DNA of 64,000 nucleotides from Acinetobacter sp. (GTDB taxonomy: Bacteria > Pseudomonadota > Gammaproteobacteria > Pseudomonadales > Moraxellaceae). Positions 33,714 through 42,969 of the stretch are shown piece by piece. The notes below the pieces were generated by a model that searched no databases, was not told the origin of the DNA, and saw nothing but the letters and a program-made list of their open reading frames with translations. The stretch is taken from contig JAITLL010000047.1 of assembly GCA_031277915.1 (NCBI GenBank), positions 62,001 through 126,000 of the forward strand, written 5' to 3'. Within the stretch, counting starts at the first letter, position 1, and the number at the start of each line of letters is the position of its first letter. The position numbers and the translations under genes were made by a program.

Positions 33714-36700
33714 ATGAGTGTTATGCCAGATTCTTCACACCCCCAACAAGCACCACAACGCGTGATCAAAACACGCCGTGAATATAATATTTGGGTGGCA
33801 GATGAAAGTATCGAAGATTATGCGCTCCGCTATGCACCTACCTCAGTAAGAAAATGGTCACCTTGGACTGTGACCAACACCGCAATTTCGACCGTTAGCT
33901 TTCTGGCGATGGAAGCCATTGGGGCGACCATGCTTTGGCAGTATGGCTTTAGCAATGCAGTATGGGCAGCCATTGTCGTATGTACCATCATATTCTTAAC
34001 CAGTTGGCCGATTAGTTACTATGCTGCAAAATATAATGTAGACGTCGATTTGCTTACTCGTGGTGCAGGTTTTGGCTACATTGGCTCGACCATTACATCT
34101 CTAATTTATGCCAGCTTTACCTTTATTTTGCTTGCGTTTGAAGCCGCAATTATGGCGATGGCACTTGAACTGGCTTTAGGTATTCCGCAAGTTATTGGTT
34201 ACTTAATTTCTGCCTTAGTAATTTTGCCTTTAGTGGTCAAAGGTATTGGTTTTATTAACAAAGTTCAGGCAATCACGCAGCCAATCTGGCTCTTATTGCT
34301 GTTATTACCATGGTTTTTTGTACTTTGGAAACAGCCACAAATTTTAAGTAGTAGCCTGCATTTTGTTGGTGCGGTTTCAAACTCAACCGATTTCAACCTG
34401 TATTACTTTGGTGCGGCGTGCACTCTTATTTTTTCATTTGTGATCCAAATTGGTGAGCAGGCCGACTATTTACGCTTTTTGCCGCAACAAGAAAAAAATA
34501 GAACTGCGTGGCGTTTTGCTGTTTTCTTAGGTGGGCCATCTTGGATTATTTTTGGTTTTCTAAAAGTTTTGATGGGCATGCTGCTGATGGTTTTGGCTTT
34601 TCAGTTGTTTATTCCTGTCTCTGAACTAGACAATCCAACTTATCTGTATTGGGTTGCCTATCAACAATTTATTCCAAATCCTCAGCTTGCTTTAATATTG
34701 ACTCTAGCACTGGTTTGCTTGGCACAAATTAAAATTAATATGACCAATGCTTACGCTGGCTCATTGGCATGGTCAAACTTTTTTGCTCGCTTGACTCATA
34801 GCCATCCGGGGCGAATTGTCTGGCTTTTTTTTAATGTTTTTATTGCTATTGTTTTGATGGAAATGGGGATCAGCCATGCAGTTGAGCGCATTTTAGGTCT
34901 ATATAGCAATATCGCTTTGGCATGGATTGGCGCCGTTGTTGCCGATTTAATTATCTGTAAGCCTTTAGGTTTAAGCCCCAAGGGAATTGAATTTCGCCGT
35001 GCTTATTTATACGACATTAACCCCGTAGGTGTAGGGGCTTTACTGATTGCTTCAGTGTTATCGATGCTCAGTTATTTGGGTTTTTTCGGATTGATGGCGA
35101 AAGGTTTAGCAAGTTTTATTGCTTTGGGGAGTGCGGTGTTATGTGTTCCTGTGATTGCTTACTTAACCAAAGGCAAATATTACATTGCGCGCCAGCCTGA
35201 AAAAATTCAGGCAACTTCAATTGCAAACTGTGTCGTGTGTGAAAGGGATTATGAACTCGCTGATATGGCAGGCTGCCCAGCCTATAACGGTACGATATGT
35301 TCTCTATGCTGTTCACTTGAAGCACGCTGCCATGATTTATGTAAACCCGATGCGCGTTGGTCAGTACAACTTAAGAAAGCCATCTGGCACTATTTACCAG
35401 AACGCTGGGCCAGCCGTTTAAATAGCAGGGTCAGTTTATATTTATTACTGACTCTAGGGCTGTCTATTGTTTTGGCAGTGAGCTTGAGTCTGGTTTATAT
35501 CCAAGAAAAAACCTATTTAGAAACGGTGAATGCGGCAGCCGTTCCTCAACTATTTACACTGTTTGTCAAAATTTACACTATTTTATTTTTATTGATGAGC
35601 GTTGCTGCATGGTGGCTCGTCTTAAATGATGAAAGCCGTCGTAATGCTGAAATTGAAACACACCAGCAAACAGCATTATTGATTGATGAAATTGCTGCCC
35701 ATGAAGTCACTTCAAAACACCTGCAAGATGCCAGAATTTCGGCAGAGCGAGCAAATGATGCAAAAAGCCGTTATGTCATTGGCATTAGCCACGAATTACG
35801 AACACCTCTAAATAGTATTTTGGGCTATAGCCAATTGCTTCAAAAACAAGAGCAGCTTTCAGAACAAGGCAAAATGGCGCTCGGAGTGATTAGCCGTAGT
35901 GGGCAGCATCTGACTTCACTCATTGACGGTTTACTAGATTTAGCACGAATTGAAACAGGCAAAATTTCTTTAAATGTAGTAGACGTTCATTTCCCCAATT
36001 TTATTGAACAAATTATTCAAATGTTTCAGCCACAGTTTGAACAGAAGAATTTACAGTTTGTTTATGAAATTGGAGAGAACCTACCGCACTATGTTCGTAC
36101 CGACAAAAAACGCTTAGAGCAAGTGCTCATCAATTTACTGGGTAATGCTTTAAAATTTACGACGAGCGGCACAATTACTTTGAAAGTCGAGTACCGTTTC
36201 CAAACAGCTTATTTTGAAATTAGAGATACAGGCTGTGGTATTGCAGAAGCAGATTTAGAGCGAATATTTAACCCGTTTGAACGGGGCAGCAATGTAGTTC
36301 AAGGCGGATTTACTGGAACAGGACTTGGACTACCCATTGTCAAATTATTGGTCGATTTACTCGGTGGGCAGTTATCTGTGACTAGTCAGCTCAATCAGGG
36401 TTCACAATTTAAGATTAAGTTTTATTTACCTTCAAAAGAAGTGGTTCATCCAATTTCTAATGTTTATTCCAACCAAATTACAGGCTATCAAGGCGAGCGA
36501 AAACGAATTTTGGTTGTCGATAATGAAGCGGTGGACCGAGGTTTAGTTGCTAATTTTCTCAAACCGTTAGGGTTTATGATTGAAGAAGCCGAGTCGGGCA
36601 TTGATTGTTTAAGACGTGTACCTATTTTTCAACCTAATCTGATTTTGATGGATTTAAATATGCCTTTGATGGGCGGGTGGGAAACAGCGCGATTATTGCG

Positions 36701-37178
36701 TCAGAATAATATTACCAATGTGCCGATCTTAATTATTTCAGCGAATGCAGGCGAGCGCGAAGTCAATCCACAAGATGCCGTCTTAAGTGAAGACTTTATG
36801 CTAAAACCAATCGACCTCAATTTGTTGCTGAGTAAAATTGGAGACAAGTTAGGTTTGGTATGGATTGATTCCAAATCCGAGACATCCCTTGAAAATAATG
36901 GAGTTCAAACACTGGATGTAAAGGTGTTTAGACAAGAGCAACCCACTGTTCATACACTAATCCAACAACCCGAAAATAATGATCTGCTCGATTTACCGCA
37001 AAGCTTGCAACAGTTAAATGATTTAATTGGGCAGGGGTACATTCGTGGAATTCAACAGACTTTAACGCAATGTCGTCAAAATTTTCCGGAGCATAGCGAG
37101 TTATGGGAACAGCTTGAGCATGCTATTCAAAAGTTTGATTTAAAACACGCGCAACGATTAATTCAGGATAAGCAATGA
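33714..37178 (+). CDS. NCS1 permease fused to hybrid sensor histidine kinase
   Basis: 1154 residues. Residues 1 to about 495 are a full NCS1-type permease (RGAGFGYIGSTITSLIYASFTFILLAFEAAIMAMAL), close to the protein encoded divergently. A Cys-rich motif CVVCERDYELADMAGCPAYNGTICSLC follows around 505-545. After two further membrane segments (about 575-650) comes a kinase core with His693 in SHELRTPLNSILGYSQLL, an ATPase domain (NLLGNALKF, DTGCGIAEADLERIFNPFERG, GTGLGLPIVKLL) and a receiver domain with Asp980 (LILMDLNMPLMGG). It probably senses the transported nucleobase-like compound. The ~110-residue C-terminal region is helical without an evident phosphotransfer His. The stop overlaps the response regulator gene. 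Confidence 0.9.
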   Translation: MSVMPDSSHPQQAPQRVIKTRREYNIWVADESIEDYALRYAPTSVRKWSPWTVTNTAISTVSFLAMEAIGATMLWQYGFSNAVWAAIVVCTIIFLTSWPISYYAAKYNVDVDLLTRGAGFGYIGSTITSLIYASFTFILLAFEAAIMAMALELALGIPQVIGYLISALVILPLVVKGIGFINKVQAITQPIWLLLLLLPWFFVLWKQPQILSSSLHFVGAVSNSTDFNLYYFGAACTLIFSFVIQIGEQADYLRFLPQQEKNRTAWRFAVFLGGPSWIIFGFLKVLMGMLLMVLAFQLFIPVSELDNPTYLYWVAYQQFIPNPQLALILTLALVCLAQIKINMTNAYAGSLAWSNFFARLTHSHPGRIVWLFFNVFIAIVLMEMGISHAVERILGLYSNIALAWIGAVVADLIICKPLGLSPKGIEFRRAYLYDINPVGVGALLIASVLSMLSYLGFFGLMAKGLASFIALGSAVLCVPVIAYLTKGKYYIARQPEKIQATSIANCVVCERDYELADMAGCPAYNGTICSLCCSLEARCHDLCKPDARWSVQLKKAIWHYLPERWASRLNSRVSLYLLLTLGLSIVLAVSLSLVYIQEKTYLETVNAAAVPQLFTLFVKIYTILFLLMSVAAWWLVLNDESRRNAEIETHQQTALLIDEIAAHEVTSKHLQDARISAERANDAKSRYVIGISHELRTPLNSILGYSQLLQKQEQLSEQGKMALGVISRSGQHLTSLIDGLLDLARIETGKISLNVVDVHFPNFIEQIIQMFQPQFEQKNLQFVYEIGENLPHYVRTDKKRLEQVLINLLGNALKFTTSGTITLKVEYRFQTAYFEIRDTGCGIAEADLERIFNPFERGSNVVQGGFTGTGLGLPIVKLLVDLLGGQLSVTSQLNQGSQFKIKFYLPSKEVVHPISNVYSNQITGYQGERKRILVVDNEAVDRGLVANFLKPLGFMIEEAESGIDCLRRVPIFQPNLILMDLNMPLMGGWETARLLRQNNITNVPILIISANAGEREVNPQDAVLSEDFMLKPIDLNLLLSKIGDKLGLVWIDSKSETSLENNGVQTLDVKVFRQEQPTVHTLIQQPENNDLLDLPQSLQQLNDLIGQGYIRGIQQTLTQCRQNFPEHSELWEQLEHAIQKFDLKHAQRLIQDKQ

Positions 37179-38134
37179 GTACGCAACATGTTTCTTTTCA
37201 GCAAGCTTCGCCAAACGAGCAGGCTGTTATTCTGATTGTGGATGATGTACCTGAAAATTTAGGCTTGCTACATGAAAGTCTAGATCTGGCTGGTTATCGC
37301 GTGCTTGTCACAACCGATGGGTTAAGTGCCATTGAAATTGCACACAGATGCTTACCAGATATGATTTTGCTTGATGGCAATATGCCACATATGGACGGTT
37401 TTGAAAGTTGTATACAGCTTAAAGCGAGCCCAATTACGCAGTTTATTCCTGTCATTTTTATGACAGGCTTGTCTGAGACAGAGCATATTGTGCGTGGTTT
37501 TCAGGTCGGTGGGGTGGACTATGTAACCAAGCCTCTGAATATTGAAGAAGTATTAGCAAGGGTAAAAACACATTTGGCACATGCAAAACTATTGCAACAA
37601 CAAAAACAGGTGATTGATGCAACGGAAACAGCAATTCTCGCACTAGATGTTCACGGTAAAATTGTTTGGAAAACTCAAAAAGCCAGTGATTTACTAAATC
37701 AATATTTACCCGAATTAGACGGTTTTGAGGCAGGTTTAAAAGCTTGGTTTTCAGATTTGGAACATGAAAAAGACTCCAAAAAATTAACCAGCTGTTCTTA
37801 TTCAACGCCATCTCAGCAATTACAGCTTTTATTGCTTACGCCGTGGCAATCTGAAACGAGCGTAGCAAAAAATTATCTGATACAGATTAAGACTTCTACG
37901 CCGGCTTTGGAAATGAATGATATTTTGAAATATTGCCCACAGTTGACTCAACGTGAGGCCGAAGTCATGCACTGGTTATTGTTAGGGAAAACCAATAAAG
38001 ATATTGCAGAAATATTAGAGCTTAGCCCACGGACGGTGAACAAGCATTTAGAGCATGTTTTTGAAAAACTTTGTGTTGAAAACCGAACTGCTGCGGTGGC
38101 GCATATTAATAGTCTGGTACAAGAATTGCACTAA
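37175..38134 (+). CDS. LuxR-type response regulator
   Basis: 319 residues. Receiver domain at the N-terminus with the phosphoacceptor Asp67 (DMILLDGNMPHMDG) and Lys in DYVTKPLN; a middle segment of about 110 residues (after VIDATETAILALDVHGKIVWKTQ, PAS-like); and a C-terminal LuxR helix-turn-helix (LTQREAEVMHWLLLGKTNKDIAEILELSPRTVNKHLEHVFEKL). It overlaps the kinase gene by 4 bases, so the two form a two-component pair. The probable target is the divergent NCS1 permease or a distant catabolic operon. Confidence 0.92.
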   Translation: MSTQHVSFQQASPNEQAVILIVDDVPENLGLLHESLDLAGYRVLVTTDGLSAIEIAHRCLPDMILLDGNMPHMDGFESCIQLKASPITQFIPVIFMTGLSETEHIVRGFQVGGVDYVTKPLNIEEVLARVKTHLAHAKLLQQQKQVIDATETAILALDVHGKIVWKTQKASDLLNQYLPELDGFEAGLKAWFSDLEHEKDSKKLTSCSYSTPSQQLQLLLLTPWQSETSVAKNYLIQIKTSTPALEMNDILKYCPQLTQREAEVMHWLLLGKTNKDIAEILELSPRTVNKHLEHVFEKLCVENRTAAVAHINSLVQELH

Positions 38135-38276
38135 TTTAATTGACGATTGTATTTAAAAAGCATACAGACTCGCTGCTAAAAACAGGCTATTTTTTTACAC
38201 TTAGATTTGTTCTTATAGATAAAGATAGACAAAGTCATTTCTAAATAAATATGAGTTATAATACGAGGAATTCATT

Positions 38277-38561
38277 GTGAATATTCAACAAAAAGATGAT
38301 ACAAAACACGGCAGCTTTAGCTTACTTGATGGTGAAACCGTTGCAGGCGAAATGACTTATACATGGGCAGGCGAAAGCATGCTAATTATTGATGCCACAG
38401 ATGTGAATGAAAATTATCGCGGACAAGGTGTAGGTCGCCAATTACTTGATGCCTTGGTGGCTTTTGTCCGTGAAAAAGAGGTGAAGGTGATTCCACTTTG
38501 CCCATATGCAAAATCAGTTTTTGATAAAGACCCAAGCATTGGCGATGTACTTAGAAAATAA
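38277..38561 (+). CDS. Small GNAT-type N-acetyltransferase
   Basis: 94 residues from a GTG start with GAGGA seven bases upstream. The CoA-binding loop DVNENYRGQGVGRQLLDALVAFVREKEVKVIPLCPYAKSVFDK matches the short single-domain acetyltransferases related to YidJ/Gtn-type proteins. The substrate is unknown. The gene stands alone and is followed by a good terminator. Confidence 0.82.
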   Translation: MNIQQKDDTKHGSFSLLDGETVAGEMTYTWAGESMLIIDATDVNENYRGQGVGRQLLDALVAFVREKEVKVIPLCPYAKSVFDKDPSIGDVLRK

Positions 38562-38585
38562 GTACTAGATTAAAAATTATTAAAT

Positions 38586-38615
38586 AAAAAATCGGGCCTT
38601 GGTGTCCGATTTTTT
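38586..38615 (+). terminator. Terminator after the small acetyltransferase
   Basis: 10-bp arms AAAAAATCGG and CCGATTTTTT with a 10-base loop, 24 bases after the stop codon. The remaining gap to 38834 shows no further gene. Confidence 0.85.
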
Positions 38616-38834
38616 ATTGGTTTTAATATTCATATTTATTTGAGTGAATATGTTTTGAGCGCTTGTATTCAACTGATTCGAAGTTTTCCGATTGCTAAAT
38701 CGAATTTATCAAACTTATAGAAAAGCTTATCTAATAAAAATAGTTTTAGACCAATTGGGAAAAAAATAAACTCGTTACACAAATATTTAATGGCTGACGA
38801 TAGCTAAATATTTATAACGTTTTAATATTATTTT

Positions 38835-39506
38835 TTGGAATTTTCCTTGAACTGGCAGTATATCCATAGTGTGTTGCCGCAATTTTTCTCTGCAACTTTG
38901 ACCACGCTGAAAATTTCAATTATCAGCATTATTTTGGCGATTATTGTAGGGCTAATTTGCAGCATTTTAATCACATATCGCGTGCGGGTGCTAAATAGAA
39001 TTGCCCAGTTCTATATTGAGTTATCTCGAAATACCCCTTTATTAATTCAACTGTTCTTTTTGTATTACGGTTTGCCAAAACTCGGTATCAAAATTGATGG
39101 TTTTGCTTGTGGTGTGATCGGACTGACCTTTTTAGGCGGAAGCTATATGGCTGAAGCTTTCCGAGCAGGTTTGCAGTCTGTTGCAAACGGGCAGATTGAC
39201 TCAGCAAAAAGTATTGGTCTGCAACCGACTCAAATTTTTAGATATGTCATTTTTCCTCAAGCACTGGCTATTTCAATTCCAGCAATTGGGGCAAATTGTC
39301 TATTTTTGATTAAAGAAAGTTCTGTGGTCAGTGCCATAGCTGTCGTTGAACTGCTTTTTGTCACCAAAGACTTAATTGGCATGGACTATAAAACCACGGA
39401 AGCTTTGTTTTTACTCATCATGGCCTATCTGATTATTTTATTGCCTGTATCTATTTTAACCAGTTATCTGGAGCACAGAAGTCGGAAGGTGAGCCATGGA
39501 ACTTGA
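38835..39506 (+). CDS. Polar amino acid ABC transporter permease 1
   Basis: 223-residue membrane protein of the HisM/GlnP type: TLTTLKISIISIILAIIVGL at the first helix, ELSRNTPLLIQLFFLYYGLP, and the EAA loop GLQSVANGQIDSAKSIGLQPTQIFRYVIFPQAL. The frame opens only after a stop at 38823, so the TTG at 38835 is the likely start even though no ribosome site is clear. It overlaps the next permease gene by 11 bases. The operon continues with a second permease, an ATPase and two binding proteins, the layout of glutamate/aspartate-type importers. Confidence 0.85.
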   Translation: MEFSLNWQYIHSVLPQFFSATLTTLKISIISIILAIIVGLICSILITYRVRVLNRIAQFYIELSRNTPLLIQLFFLYYGLPKLGIKIDGFACGVIGLTFLGGSYMAEAFRAGLQSVANGQIDSAKSIGLQPTQIFRYVIFPQALAISIPAIGANCLFLIKESSVVSAIAVVELLFVTKDLIGMDYKTTEALFLLIMAYLIILLPVSILTSYLEHRSRKVSHGT

Positions 39507-40161
39507 TTATTTATTTCAAGCGAGTCACCTCGAGCGCTTAATGTGGGGACTTTGGGCAACTGCAAAAATTGCTTTTATTTCGGTATTTTTCTCTGCGATT
39601 TTAGGCACGGTTTTAGGTGTCATTATGACTTCTAAAAACATAGTCGTTAAAGCGCTGTGTCGCCTGTATTTAGAAGCGATTCGAATCATTCCAATTTTAG
39701 TTTTACTGTTTGTGTTTTATTTCGGCTTTGCAACATGGTTTAACTGGCAGTTTTCCGCAATGTGGGTGTGCGTTGTTGTATTTGTTTTATGGGGTACGGC
39801 TGAAATGGGAGATTTGGTTCGTGCAGCCATTACTTCAATTGATCAGCATCAACGTGATTCGGCTTATGCGCTCGGACTTAACCATGTTCAAGCTTTAATC
39901 TATGTCATTTTTCCGCAAAGTCTAAAACGAGTAACACCAGGCGCGATTAATTTATTTACCCGAATGGTGAAAACCAGCTCTTTGGCAGTGCTGATAGGTG
40001 TCGTTGAGGTCATTAAAGTTGGTCAGCAAATTATTGAAAATTCGCTGTTGACCGTGCCGAGTGCTTCTCTTTGGATTTATGGCTTTATTTTTATTTTGTA
40101 TTTTCTGATTTGCTATCCCTTATCTCGTTTGGCTGCACATTTGGAAAAGGTCTGGGAGTAA
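39496..40161 (+). CDS. Polar amino acid ABC transporter permease 2
   Basis: 221 residues, the second membrane subunit of the importer. It has the family's [21 protein letters not shown] start, [20 protein letters not shown] and the EAA loop [35 protein letters not shown] for contact with the ATPase. It overlaps the first permease gene and ends two bases before the ATPase ATG, so translation is probably coupled. Confidence 0.87.
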   Translation: MELDYLFQASHLERLMWGLWATAKIAFISVFFSAILGTVLGVIMTSKNIVVKALCRLYLEAIRIIPILVLLFVFYFGFATWFNWQFSAMWVCVVVFVLWGTAEMGDLVRAAITSIDQHQRDSAYALGLNHVQALIYVIFPQSLKRVTPGAINLFTRMVKTSSLAVLIGVVEVIKVGQQIIENSLLTVPSASLWIYGFIFILYFLICYPLSRLAAHLEKVWE

Positions 40162-40163
40162 TT

Positions 40164-40895
40164 ATGCCTTTGTTATCGATACAACAATTACAGAAATCAT
40201 TTGCACAAAGTCATATTTTACAGGGCATTGATCTGGATGTAGAACAAGGAGAGGTGGTTGTTATTTTAGGCCCATCGGGCTGTGGTAAAAGTACCTTACT
40301 GCGCTGTATTAATGGGTTAGAACCAATTCAGGGTGGTGAGATTCGTTTAACTGGCTCAGGTGTGCTCGGTAAAGATGTGGACTGGACTAATGCTCGTCAA
40401 AAAATTGGCATGGTTTTTCAGAACTATGAGCTATTTGGGCATATGAACGTCATTGACAACATTTTGCTTGGACCACTCAAAGTACAAAAACGTCACCGTG
40501 ATGAAGCTGAACAAATAGCTGATGAGTTGTTAAAGCGAGTGGGGTTGTTTGAGCGAAAACTTGATTATCCACGACAACTTTCTGGTGGACAAAAACAGCG
40601 TATCGCTATTGTGCGTTCATTAGTTATGCAACCTAAAGTCATTTTGCTTGATGAAATTACCGCTGCACTTGACCCAGAAATGGTCAGGGAAGTGCTTGAT
40701 GTAGTACTCAAGTTAGCGAATGAAGGAATGACCATGTTGATTGTGACACATGAGATGTCCTTTGCCCGTAAGGTTGCCGACCGCATTATTTTTATGGATA
40801 AGGGCAAGATTATTGAACAGGCTTCACCAGAAGAATTTTTTGAACAGCCAAAAACAGAACGAGCGAAAGCCTTTCTAAATATTTTGTCGTACTAA
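40164..40895 (+). CDS. Polar amino acid ABC transporter ATP-binding protein
   Basis: 243 residues from the ATG at 40164, which has GGGAG seven bases upstream; a longer frame to 40071 would run deep into the permease gene. Walker [10 protein letters not shown], signature LSGGQKQR, Walker B VILLDEI (with Ile instead of the more common Pro or Thr after the catalytic Glu) and switch [10 protein letters not shown]. The length fits the GlnQ/HisP class. It powers the importer built from the two permeases upstream. Confidence 0.92.
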   Translation: MPLLSIQQLQKSFAQSHILQGIDLDVEQGEVVVILGPSGCGKSTLLRCINGLEPIQGGEIRLTGSGVLGKDVDWTNARQKIGMVFQNYELFGHMNVIDNILLGPLKVQKRHRDEAEQIADELLKRVGLFERKLDYPRQLSGGQKQRIAIVRSLVMQPKVILLDEITAALDPEMVREVLDVVLKLANEGMTMLIVTHEMSFARKVADRIIFMDKGKIIEQASPEEFFEQPKTERAKAFLNILSY

Positions 40896-40925
40896 ATTTT
40901 TATTATTTGAATCATGAGGAAGTGA

Positions 40926-41786
40926 ATGTTTAAACGTAATTCAATAAAAATATTAAGCAGTCTTGCCGTTGCTGGGGTGTTGTTAACAGCATGTAGTAAA
41001 ACGCCATCCACTGAACAGGCAAGTAATACTCAAGTGGATGAATCTTTAGAACAAATCAAAAAAAATGGAGTTCTAAAAGTGGCCGTTTTTGCTGATGATC
41101 CGCCATTTGGTTATGTAGACAGTGCGGGGAATAATCAGGGCTTTGATGTGGCTTTAGCAAAACGGGTGACCAAAGATTTGCTTGGTGATGAAAAGAAAGT
41201 TGAGTTTATTGTGACTGAAGCTTCAAATCGGGTGGAGTTCTTAAAATCAAACCGTGCCGATGTGGTATTCGCAACATTTACAGTAACGCCTGAACGTAAA
41301 GAGGTTGTCGATTTTGCTGAGCCTTATTTAAAAGGTGCTTTTGGGATAGTCTCACCTAAAGCCAAGCCGATTACAGATATTGCCCAATTAGAAGGTAAGA
41401 CATTAATTGTCAATAAAGGCACAAGTTCAGATACCTACTTTACCAAGCATTATCCGAAAGTAAATTTACTGAAGTTTGAACGAAATTCGGATGCCTTCAA
41501 AGCATTAACTGATGGTCGTGGTGACGCAATTTCACAAGATAGTACTTATGCTTTGGCGTGGGCCGCGAAGAACCCAAGTTATGTAGCAGGCATTCAGTCT
41601 ATTGGTGATCAAGAGTTTATTGCACCAGCAGTTAAAAAGGGTAATACGCAATTATTGAACTGGCTTAATACTGAAATTAAGCAGCTCAGAACAAGTGGTG
41701 AAATTAATAAAATTTATGATGAAACCTTGAAACCAATTTACGGTGACTCGGTTAATCCGAATGTGTTTTTAGATGTAGGCCAATAA
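40926..41786 (+). CDS. Amino acid ABC transporter substrate-binding lipoprotein 1
   Basis: 286 residues. The signal peptide ends in the lipobox LLTAC, so the protein is membrane-anchored. The binding domain reads IKKNGVLKVAVFADDPPFGYVDSAGNNQGFDVALAKRV and later FTVTPERKEVVDFAEPYLKGAFGIV, the family 3 solute-binding pattern for glutamate, aspartate or cysteine-like substrates. It lies 30 bases after the ATPase gene, with GAGGAAG before the ATG. A close paralog follows. Confidence 0.9.
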   Translation: MFKRNSIKILSSLAVAGVLLTACSKTPSTEQASNTQVDESLEQIKKNGVLKVAVFADDPPFGYVDSAGNNQGFDVALAKRVTKDLLGDEKKVEFIVTEASNRVEFLKSNRADVVFATFTVTPERKEVVDFAEPYLKGAFGIVSPKAKPITDIAQLEGKTLIVNKGTSSDTYFTKHYPKVNLLKFERNSDAFKALTDGRGDAISQDSTYALAWAAKNPSYVAGIQSIGDQEFIAPAVKKGNTQLLNWLNTEIKQLRTSGEINKIYDETLKPIYGDSVNPNVFLDVGQ

Positions 41787-41868
41787 TTTTCGATATCGCT
41801 AGAGCAGTGTTTAAAAGTAGGCGCTGCGATTTTAAATAAGACTTTTACAAGAACGATAGGGTGAAATA

Positions 41869-42735
41869 ATGACAACATTAACATTTCAAAACGTGAAGCA
41901 TATTTTGGCTGCATCTTTACTGAGTTTAGGTTTAGTTGCATGTAACAAAGGAACTCAGTCTACTGAAAAAACGGCTGATACCACACAAACTACGTCAAGT
42001 ATTGAGCAGATCAAAAAGAATGGCGTGGTACGAATTGGCGTATTTAGTGATAAACCGCCGTTTGGATATTTAGATGCTCAAGGTAAAAATCAGGGCTTTG
42101 ATGTAGAAATTGCCAAGCATGTCGCTAAAGATTTGCTGGGTGATGAAAACAAAGTTGAATTTGTTTTAACTGAAGCGGCTAATCGTGTCGAATATTTAAA
42201 AGCCAATAAAGTGGATATTATTTTTGCAAACTTTACAGTTACGCCAGAACGTAAAGAAGTAGTCGATTTTGCTAAGCCTTACTTAAAAGTGGCGCTAGGC
42301 GTGGTTTCTCCTAAAAGTCATCCGATTACCGATGTTGCTCAACTTAAAGATAAAACTTTATTGGTAAACAAAGGTACAACGGCTGATTCATTCTTCACTA
42401 AGACTCATCCTGAAATTAAACTACAAAAATATGAGCAAAACACTGAAACTTTTGATGCTTTAAAAGATGGCCGTGGTGCTGCACTTGCACATGATAACTT
42501 GCTGGTTTTAGCTTGGGCTAAAGAAAATCCAAATTACACCGTTGGCATTACTAATTTAGGTGAGCAGGACTTAATTGCACCCGCAGTGAAAAAGGGTGAT
42601 AAAGAGTTGCTTGACTGGTTGAACCAAGATTTAGAGAAACTGGCGAAAGAAGGCGTGATTCATCAGGCTTATGAAAAGACGTTAAAACCAGTGTATGGTG
42701 ATACGATTAATCCAAAAGATCTATTGGTTGAGTAA
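41869..42735 (+). CDS. Amino acid ABC transporter substrate-binding lipoprotein 2
   Basis: 288 residues, clearly a duplicate of the preceding binding protein: IKKNGVVRIGVFSDKPPFGYLDAQGKNQGFDVEIAKHVAKDLLGDENKVEFVLTEAANRVEYLKANK aligns residue for residue. Lipobox LGLVAC. Differences concentrate in the ligand cleft region (for example AEPYLKGAFGI versus AKPYLKVALGV), so the two may deliver different amino acids to the same permease. It lies 82 bases after the first copy and ends the operon. Confidence 0.9.
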   Translation: MTTLTFQNVKHILAASLLSLGLVACNKGTQSTEKTADTTQTTSSIEQIKKNGVVRIGVFSDKPPFGYLDAQGKNQGFDVEIAKHVAKDLLGDENKVEFVLTEAANRVEYLKANKVDIIFANFTVTPERKEVVDFAKPYLKVALGVVSPKSHPITDVAQLKDKTLLVNKGTTADSFFTKTHPEIKLQKYEQNTETFDALKDGRGAALAHDNLLVLAWAKENPNYTVGITNLGEQDLIAPAVKKGDKELLDWLNQDLEKLAKEGVIHQAYEKTLKPVYGDTINPKDLLVE

Positions 42736-42780
42736 TTCTAATAAAGAGGATTCTAGATAGGATTTGCTTGAGCTAATGTT

Positions 42781-42912
42781 CATCTACAGCCTGCCCATAA
42801 TTTATAAAGATAATGTTTTTGCAATATTTTTTTATAGATGTAAACAGTGGTCAGGTTCTGTAGATGAGAAAGTTTTTTGGTTACTTTTCCAAAAAAAGTA
42901 ACAGAATTAGCT
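42781..42912. repeat. Dispersed repeat copy 1 (terminal inverted repeat core plus hairpin)
   Basis: An 86-base core (42781-42866) starts CATCTACAGCCTG and ends CAGGTTCTGTAGATG, so its ends are inverted repeats. It is followed by a short hairpin with arms GTTAC and GTAAC around CCAAAAA (42879-42902). A second copy lies in opposite orientation at 45366-45498. By eye the two cores differ at about 12 of 86 bases. It fits a small non-coding mobile or REP-like element. Confidence 0.75.
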
Positions 42913-42969
42913 GTTTGCTTTAGAGGTTAAAAGGGTAGGATTCCATCGTGCTAATCCATTGAATTTATA

